Assembly: GCA_002007465.1 (NCBI GenBank)
Contig: LNAC01000163.1
Coordinates: 280,812 to 344,811 of the forward strand
Origin: Ailurus styani
Taxonomy: Eukaryota > Chordata > Mammalia > Carnivora > Ailuridae
Direction: 5' to 3'
Length of the DNA: 64,000 nucleotides
Shown here: positions 58,336 through 64,000 of the stretch, piece by piece
Layout of the letters: each line of letters begins with the position of its first letter
How positions within the stretch are numbered: position 1 is the first letter of the stretch
Notes under the pieces: model-generated
Databases searched by the model: none
What the model saw: the letters and a program-made list of their open reading frames with translations, nothing else
What the model was told of the DNA's origin: nothing
Translations under genes and position numbers: made by a program

Positions 58336-58887
58336 AAAGTGAACTATGTCATTTAAAAATCCTGGTTTAATAAAAGAGGGGAGTTTCTAAAATTAACTTA
58401 GTTTCATGGTCATTTACAAGGTTTTGCTTATTGTTCATTATACAGCCAAAATAAATGAAAAATTAGATCAGTAGGGACTGGTAGATTTCCATTAGGCAGT
58501 TTCATCTTTGCCCACTATATACCTATACAAATATGTGTCTTTATTTTTGATCCCTGAGGATATCCCTTACTATCTTGGTAGCTGTATGGTAGTTTTATAA
58601 AAATGTTTCCTAAAATATTACTTCATTAATTTTGTGTTTTCACATAGAGAGTTTTTCAAAGTATCCAGTTTTCTGTAATAGCAGATACATAAGTAGAAAA
58701 GGTCTGATCTGCCATTTAGTTAGTAAGGGTAGGTGATGCAGAAATAATAAAGGGTATCGGAAAAAGGAATAATAGTTATATTTGCATTTTTTTAAAGTCA
58801 TACCATCAGTAGAATAGGGAGTATATTGTAGGTTGTAATGAACTGAAGGAGGGGATGAAAACCTTATTTAGAAAAATGGTAGCGTAG
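58336..58887. other. unassigned DNA
   Basis: No gene or named repeat seen. Confidence 0.5.
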
Positions 58888-59108
58888 GGGGACGTGGGTG
58901 ACTCGGTGGGCTAGGCATTTGACTACTGATTTCAGCTCAGGTCATGATCTCAGGATCCTGGGTTTGAGTCCCACTTCAAGCTCGGTGCTCATGTGGACTC
59001 TGCTTGTGATTCTTCCTCTCCCTCTCCCTCTGCCCCCACCCCCCGGAATCTCTTTCTCTCTCCCCTGCCCCCCTCAATCTCTCAAATAAATATTTAAAAG
59101 AAGAAAAG
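58888..59108 (+). mobile_element. CAN-SINE, older subtype, long CT body
   Basis: Sense copy with a diverged head ('gggacgtgggtgactcggtg') and an extended C/T-rich body to 59090. Target duplication aaaaatggtagcgtag (58872-58887) / aaaaatggtagtatag (59109-59124). Confidence 0.93.
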
Positions 59109-59187
59109 AAAAATGGTAGTATAGATGGAAAAGAAAGGAAGATGAAAGAGAATCTTGGGTGGCAAACTCAGCAAGAATTTGTAGATT

Positions 59188-59342
59188 GGGGCGCCTGGAT
59201 GGCTCAGTTGTTAAGCGCCTGCATCAGGCTCCCTGCTCAGCGGGAAGCCTGCTTCTCCCTTTCCCACTCCCTCTGCTTGTGTTCCCTCTCTCACTGTGTC
59301 TGTCTCTATCAAGTAAAAAAATAAATAAAATCTTAAAAAAAA
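59188..59342 (+). mobile_element. CAN-SINE with internal deletion of the B-box region
   Basis: Sense copy of only 155 bp. After 'ggctcagttgttaagcg' the sequence jumps to 'cctgcatcaggctccctg', omitting about 50 bp that in other copies include 'ggctcaggtcatgatc' and the B-box-like segment. Imperfect target duplication aagaatttgtagatt (59173-59187) / aagaatatgtaaatt (from 59343). Confidence 0.93.
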
Positions 59343-59589
59343 AAGAATATGTAAATTGCTGGACTTAAAGGGTAAGGAAAAGGAATGTGGCCATATTTTA
59401 AACAATTCTTTATTAAAGGTTTGATGGGGTTGTTTCTCACCAACTACAAAGGAATCAGAAAAGGAGATAGATTGGGGGATGGTAGTGCCCCAAAAGTATT
59501 TTATTATGAGTGTTTTGAAATTGATTATGTGGAGACAGAGCTGTCCCACTAGACATTTGGAGTTGAAGTTCAAAAGAGAGATGGCAGCC

Positions 59590-59591
<2 letters not shown>

Positions 59592-59641
<50 letters not shown>

Positions 59642-59642
59642 A
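59592..59642. repeat. (CA)n microsatellite with CG interruptions
   Basis: About 25 dinucleotides, the 3' part interrupted by cgcacacg and cgcgc. Confidence 0.96.
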
Positions 59643-59842
59643 CTTACTTTAAAAGAAACATCAACAAATAGAAAAACTTGAAGCTTTTTTACTGGGTGGT
59701 ATTGTAAAGGCAGAGTTTATAGTAAACCGAGAAGGGGAGTACCAGGGGTCATCACAGTTAATTGTTCTATATATATAAGATATTGTTCTATATCTATGAG
59801 ATATACAGAACAGGGATTTGACCTGGGGAAAATGAGAACTTT

Positions 59843-59980
59843 CTTTTTTTTTTTTAATTATTTTTTTTTAATTTTATTTTTATTATTTGCCCAAGGGGTA
59901 CAGGTCTGTGAATCATCAGGCTTACATCTTTCACAGCATTCACCAAAGCACAAACCCTCCCCAATGTCCATAACCCATCC
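59843..59980 (-). mobile_element. 5'-truncated young L1 terminus
   Basis: Antisense poly-T plus about 100 bp of the L1 3' UTR ending at 'aacccatcc'. Same family as 2737 and 25018. Confidence 0.88.
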
Positions 59981-61229
59981 TTCATTTCAGTTTTGCCTCC
60001 TGGTTTCTCTTTTCTAAATGCTGTTGGTGATGGAGGATAGACTGTGTTAATTTCCAACATTGTCATGCTATTCTTTGTTGAATGAAAACACATTCCACAA
60101 ATTAGTTTTAAAAATGTCACTGCTCTTCCTGATGTGATTATGGAAAATCATGAGATTGTACACTTTAAAAGTTGCAACCTGATCTCCCTCAAGAACATTT
60201 TATTCCTAAACAGGCTTTTGGAAATATATTCTACCTTGTTACTCAAAGGTTCAGGTCTTTTTTTTTTTTCTTTTTTCTTTCTTCACAGTGAAATCTATAA
60301 TTAAATTGCATTTCTATGGACAGTTATATTCAACATGTATCTCCAGTCAGAGAAATAACATACCAAATATGGGATGTTTTTCATGGAAGCACTTTGATTC
60401 CATGCCTATTATGAATTCTGTGGTGCAGAATTACTAGAGATTGCTCATAAGCAGAATAATTCATCTATGCTAAAAATACATTGAAAGTATTTTCCCCTAT
60501 CCATATTCATTAGAAATAGTGTTCAGGGAACATTGAAGCTATGAAATGAAATAAACCTTATCAAATAATGATAAAATCGTAGATGATGGTGACCTAATTC
60601 ATAGAGATATACCAAGGGTTTCACTTGTTACTGTATATGAATTTAAATAGCATAAGTTCTTATAGTACAACTTATTGCACTATTGCCAGGAGGATACTTT
60701 TAGGGTAAGAGCATAAAGTTGCCTGCTGATGTCCTCATTCAGAATTTTGTATTTACAGCATTGTAGTGAAGTACAGTGGACAGAACTTTGTTTACTGTAT
60801 TATCTGTCAAACTTTTTCATAATTTCAAAATTTTCAAAATAATCATTGTTAAAAATAAATAGCAAATGAAAGCAAGCATATATCTATGTATTATTTTCAA
60901 GTATAATACCAAGTTTGTAAACAAACTTTAATGTTTATAAATTAGTCAAAACATTTTAAAAATAGCAAGTGAAGAAAAATCAAGTGATGAAAAATGGTGT
61001 TTATAGTATTCCTAGTTTATTTTTTCACCTTTTAAAATTGTGAATGAATGTTCTATCACAGAAACTGCTTTTTTATCTGAATTATTCAGGTTTTCTGAAA
61101 ATTTTCACTTATAATTTCTACTTTATGAAGCCAATATAATGGCTTGCATAGATTGATTTTCTAAGGTTAAAAAGTTGAATGTTCTTTTTATAAAACTTAC
61201 ATGATTGTCTTTTTAAAATATACTTCAGC
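59981..61229. other. unassigned AT-rich DNA
   Basis: T-rich run at 60258-60285. No gene or named repeat. Confidence 0.5.
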
Positions 61230-61870
61230 CTTTATTTGATAACATTTTAGTTTTTATTCTTATTAATGTATTTAAGGTTGTTTGCCTTGGGATTTTCCTT
61301 AATTGCCCTTGCTGGTTTCAGATCAAGGCGTAAACTTATTCTCTGGCATATTTTGTTCAAATTTAGAATTTTTTTGGTAGAACCAACCTACCAGTGAAGG
61401 CATCTGAATTCAGCATTTTGTTTATGAAATGGTTTTGTTCAATAATTAAATTTCTTTATTATTATAGGTGTTTTCAGGCATTCTGTTTTCAATCTCTTTT
61501 ACTATTTTTTCCTTAGGAATTTATTTATTTCATGCACATTTTTAATTATTAGTATACAATTGTTATAATCTACTCCAAAAACATTTTAATATCTGCAGAA
61601 TCTGAATTAATGTCCTACATTTCATTCACATATTTAAAAAAATTTGTGTCTCTTCTTTTTCCTTTTTTCTATAAGTCTCATTAGAGATTGATTTATTTTA
61701 TTAGAATTTTTAAAGGATTAACTTTTGACCATACCAAACTTCTCTAGTTTTTCTCTTTTATTAAATGCCTTCTTTTATATCTCATACCTTCTAATTTTTT
61801 TTTTTGCAGTGTGTTTTCATTATTTTTCTAACGTCCTGAGGTGGAAATTTAGCCTCTAAATTTTAGTATT
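61230..61870 (-). mobile_element. L1 ORF2 fragment, antisense, strongly decayed
   Basis: 'accaacctaccagtgaaggc' (61382; L1 antisense: attcaccagtgaagccatc), 'ttccttaggaatttatttat' (61511), 'tagagattgatttattttat' (61683) and 'tcctgaggtggaaatttagc' (61834) occur in ORF2 antisense order. Confidence 0.72.
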
Positions 61871-61900
61871 TTTGGTAATACATGCATGTTAACTTTTACA

Positions 61901-61948
61901 TTCTATTTATTCTATTTTATTTTATTTATTTTATTTTGTATTTTATTG
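61901..61948. repeat. (TTTTA)n/(TTTA)n low-complexity repeat
   Basis: T/A-rich repeat of mixed 4- and 5-base units. Confidence 0.9.
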
Positions 61949-62489
61949 TCAAAAAGACTTTATTTACAATTTAAATCCTGGGATGTTTGTTAAAAAAGCC
62001 CTAGAAAGTTATAAAGCACATGCCTGAATAGGATTACAGATCATTACAAAACTTAAAACTTACTTATTTAACCAAGGTGGCAGTCAGAGGTTCCAAAGGC
62101 AAATGTGTAGGGTTATACAATTAGCAAAACTTAAGCTCCTTTAACAGTGAAAAGTGTTAACTTTAAGCAAAGACCTGATAAAGACAAAACATTGAAGTTT
62201 TGGTTTTCTGGGCAGACAAAAGAGAAAAAAATCTTTGTTTATATTTTATTATCAAGAGCAGTTATTTAAGCTGCATTAAAAGTCTGACTATGCAATATTT
62301 TTATTTAGTTAAAATATTTTCTAAAATCCTGTATGCTTTGTCAGCCTATAGGTTACTTAGGATTATTTTTGTATTCTCCAAACATATGAGGATCTTCTAG
62401 TTATTTTTTTGGATGTTGATCCCTAATATATTTGCACTGAAGATAGAGAATATCCTTTTTTGAGTCATGTTTATCTTTTTGCATGACCT
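61949..62489. other. unassigned AT-rich DNA
   Basis: No gene or named repeat. The plus-strand frame 62200-62400 is AT-driven. Confidence 0.45.
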
Positions 62490-62640
62490 CCTTCCAAGAC
62501 AATGTCTTTACCAGCATACATGACCTCAAGCAACTACTGATCTGTCACTGCAGATTCATCTTTTACTAGAATTTCATGAGAATGGAATCACAAAATATAC
62601 TTTTTTTGGTGTCTGACTTTTCTAGTTATTTAGTGGGAAT
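62490..62640 (-). mobile_element. L1M 3' UTR fragment, antisense
   Basis: 'caagcaactactgatctgtc' followed by 'tagaatttcatgagaatgga' matches a common antisense L1M 3' UTR segment (aagcaaccactgatctg, ggaatcatacagtatgt). Confidence 0.75.
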
Positions 62641-62690
62641 GTTAGTCTGCTACAGTTACTGAATCATAGTCAGAAGAAAAGATCCTCAGT

Positions 62691-62950
62691 GGGGGCACCT
62701 AGGTGGCTCAGTAGGTTAAGTATGTGACTTAGGCTTTGTTCGTGATCTTGGGGTCCTGGAATCAAGCCCCCTGTTGGGCTCCAGGCCCAGCAGGCAGTCT
62801 GTTTATCCCACTCACCTTGTCCCTTCCCCTCCCCCTGCTCATACTCTCTCTGTCTCTCTCTCAAATAAATAAAATCTTAAAAAATACATAAAAATAAATA
62901 AAATTTAAAAAATAAAAATAAATAAAATCTTTAAAAAATCTTTAAAAAAA
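62691..62950 (+). mobile_element. CAN-SINE, older subtype, long A-rich tail
   Basis: Sense copy followed by about 80 bp of (TAAA)n and 'atcttta' repeats, as if the tail region had been duplicated ('aataaaatcttaaaaa' recurs). Confidence 0.92.
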
Positions 62951-62984
62951 GAAAGAATAGGTCCTTCCTGCTAATTTTGAAAAT

Positions 62985-63240
62985 CAAAACTTTATTAATG
63001 TTTAAATTACACAGAACAAAATATATCCATTTTAAGGGTTTCACTCTGATGAGTATTGACAATTTTAACACATAATCAACTCACTATTCAAGTTATCAAA
63101 AATCGTCATCCTGTTCAAAGAAATTCCCTCATGCTCCCTTGTAGTAAAAATCCCCCTGCACCCCATTATTTCTTTTATGCCTGAGTAATATACATAAATA
63201 CATGCATCTTATTTATCCATTGATCAGTTAGTGGACACTT
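62985..63240 (-). mobile_element. L1M 3' UTR fragment, antisense
   Basis: 'aaaatatatccattttaagg', 'gtattgacaattttaacaca' and 'gtaatatacataaatacatg' are in antisense L1M 3' UTR order. Confidence 0.68.
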
Positions 63241-63245
63241 GGGCT

Positions 63246-63395
63246 GTTAAATAAGTGATATGGATTAGAGAGCGCACTTGTGATGAGCATCAAATGTTGT
63301 ATGGAAGTGTTGAATCACTAAATTGTACACTTGGAACTAATAATACACGGTATCTTAACTAACTAGAATTTAAACGAAAACTTGAAAAATCTCCC
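63246..63395 (+). mobile_element. 5'-truncated L1 3' end, sense
   Basis: 'gaatcactaaattgtacact' and 'actaataatacacggtatct' end in A-rich sequence. It is inserted within or beside antisense L1M sequence. Confidence 0.85.
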
Positions 63396-63479
63396 TCTAT
63401 TCATAGAAACAAGATACCATGAACTCTCTATCATTTTGGACCAGTATTGTTTGAAATTTTATGTGAGTTCTATTTCAAG

Positions 63480-63640
63480 TTTTTTTTTTTTTTTGGAGTG
63501 AGGTAAGGATTAACTTTCAATTTTTTAAAAATATGGACATCCATTTGCTTTAATGCCATTGCTGAGATTATTTGTTCTCTTTTGGTGTTTTGTCAAAAAC
63601 ACCAAAAATCTATTCTGGAGTAACTGTTAGATTTCATCTG
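63480..63640 (-). mobile_element. L1 ORF2 3' fragment, antisense
   Basis: 'tttggagtgaggtaaggatt', 'atatggacatccatttgctt' and 'ggtgttttgtcaaaaacacc' follow the antisense ORF2 3' order (tggtgtgaggtaaggg, ggatatccagttgtcc, acctttgtcaaaaatc). Confidence 0.7.
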
Positions 63641-64000
63641 ATATATAAATATATATTTACATCAATATAAAACTGTCTTAAGTATTTTCTCTATCCCTAA
63701 TCTTGAAAAAAGACTAGTTTTTAATAATTTCTTATGATTATTGCTGTAGATTTTTCATAGTTGACTTTTACTGGGTTGAGTGATTTTATTGAGTGATGTG
63801 CTGGTAAATGTTTAACGAGTTTTCTGCCCTGATTTGTAGCATTTGCCAGTTTTATGGCATAAAATTTCCCACTGTAGCTATTTAAATTATCAGTATTTAA
63901 TTGAAACACACAGTTTCTGAGAATTTAACAATCAGCTTTGTTGGACTTGCTCCAGCAGATCATTGCATCTATTTTTAGATTACTGAGAATTTTTATCACT
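63641..64000. other. unassigned AT-rich DNA
   Basis: Could be further decayed L1; nothing firm to the window end. Confidence 0.4.

Noticed and set aside
59211..59639. Minus-strand frame of 142 codons starting with Cys-Val repeats
   Set aside because: Its start is the (CA)n microsatellite and its end is SINE antisense; the middle is unassigned.

Overview
The window looks like an intergenic or deep-intronic stretch of a carnivoran nuclear genome, most likely an arctoid and probably a mustelid. The diagnostic signal is about 35 copies of the tRNA-derived CAN-SINE (SINEC), found only in Carnivora. Many carry the CT-rich tail variant with 'gcctgcctctctgcctactt', which I associate with mustelids; the family-level call is inference. 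The 3' UTR type of the youngest L1 pieces is also carnivoran. The sequence is AT-rich throughout, I see no CpG island, and I find no protein-coding gene, no exon I can defend and no functional RNA gene. Every open frame longer than about 60 codons falls in a repeat or looks like chance.

Layout. 1-9 kb: CAN-SINEs, small L1 pieces, one hAT MITE and unassigned sequence. 9.5-10.6 kb: old L2 on the minus strand. 12-18 kb: unassigned AT-rich DNA, a large AT/AC microsatellite, and a plus-strand L2 (about 16.1-17.5 kb). 18.7-23.2 kb: a decayed plus-strand L1M-type element, ORF1 to mid-ORF2, carrying three SINEs. 23.2-28.3 kb: minus-strand fossil of a gammaretrovirus-like ERV (RNase H and integrase recognisable, possible env remnant), split by SINEs and two young L1 tails. 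28.9-31.4 kb: three plus-strand L1 pieces in a row. 31.5-38.4 kb: insertion-poor interval with only old repeats and one incompletely assembled SINE. 39-42.1 kb: hAT MITE, an MLT1-like LTR with a nested L1 tail, and an intact solo ERV LTR. 42.2-53.9 kb: L1M fragments on both strands with SINEs. 54.6-55.0 kb: a 222-bp tandem duplication. 56-64 kb: LTR remnants, antisense L1M fragments, SINEs and microsatellites.

Nothing works together as a pathway. The history is layered retrotransposition: L2/MIR/hAT first, then L1M and MaLR/ERV1, then old CAN-SINEs, then young CAN-SINEs and heavily 5'-truncated young L1 tails with clean target-site duplications. Four single-base Ns mark three places where flanking sequence is duplicated around a gap; these look like assembly or haplotype-merging artefacts and may point to polymorphic insertions. 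The most notable items are the solo LTR with matching terminal inverted repeats and target duplication, the ERV polymerase fossil, a SINE with an apparent 3' transduction, a tail-only retroinsertion, a SINE lacking its B-box region, and the 222-bp tandem duplication. I found no previously undescribed biological system.
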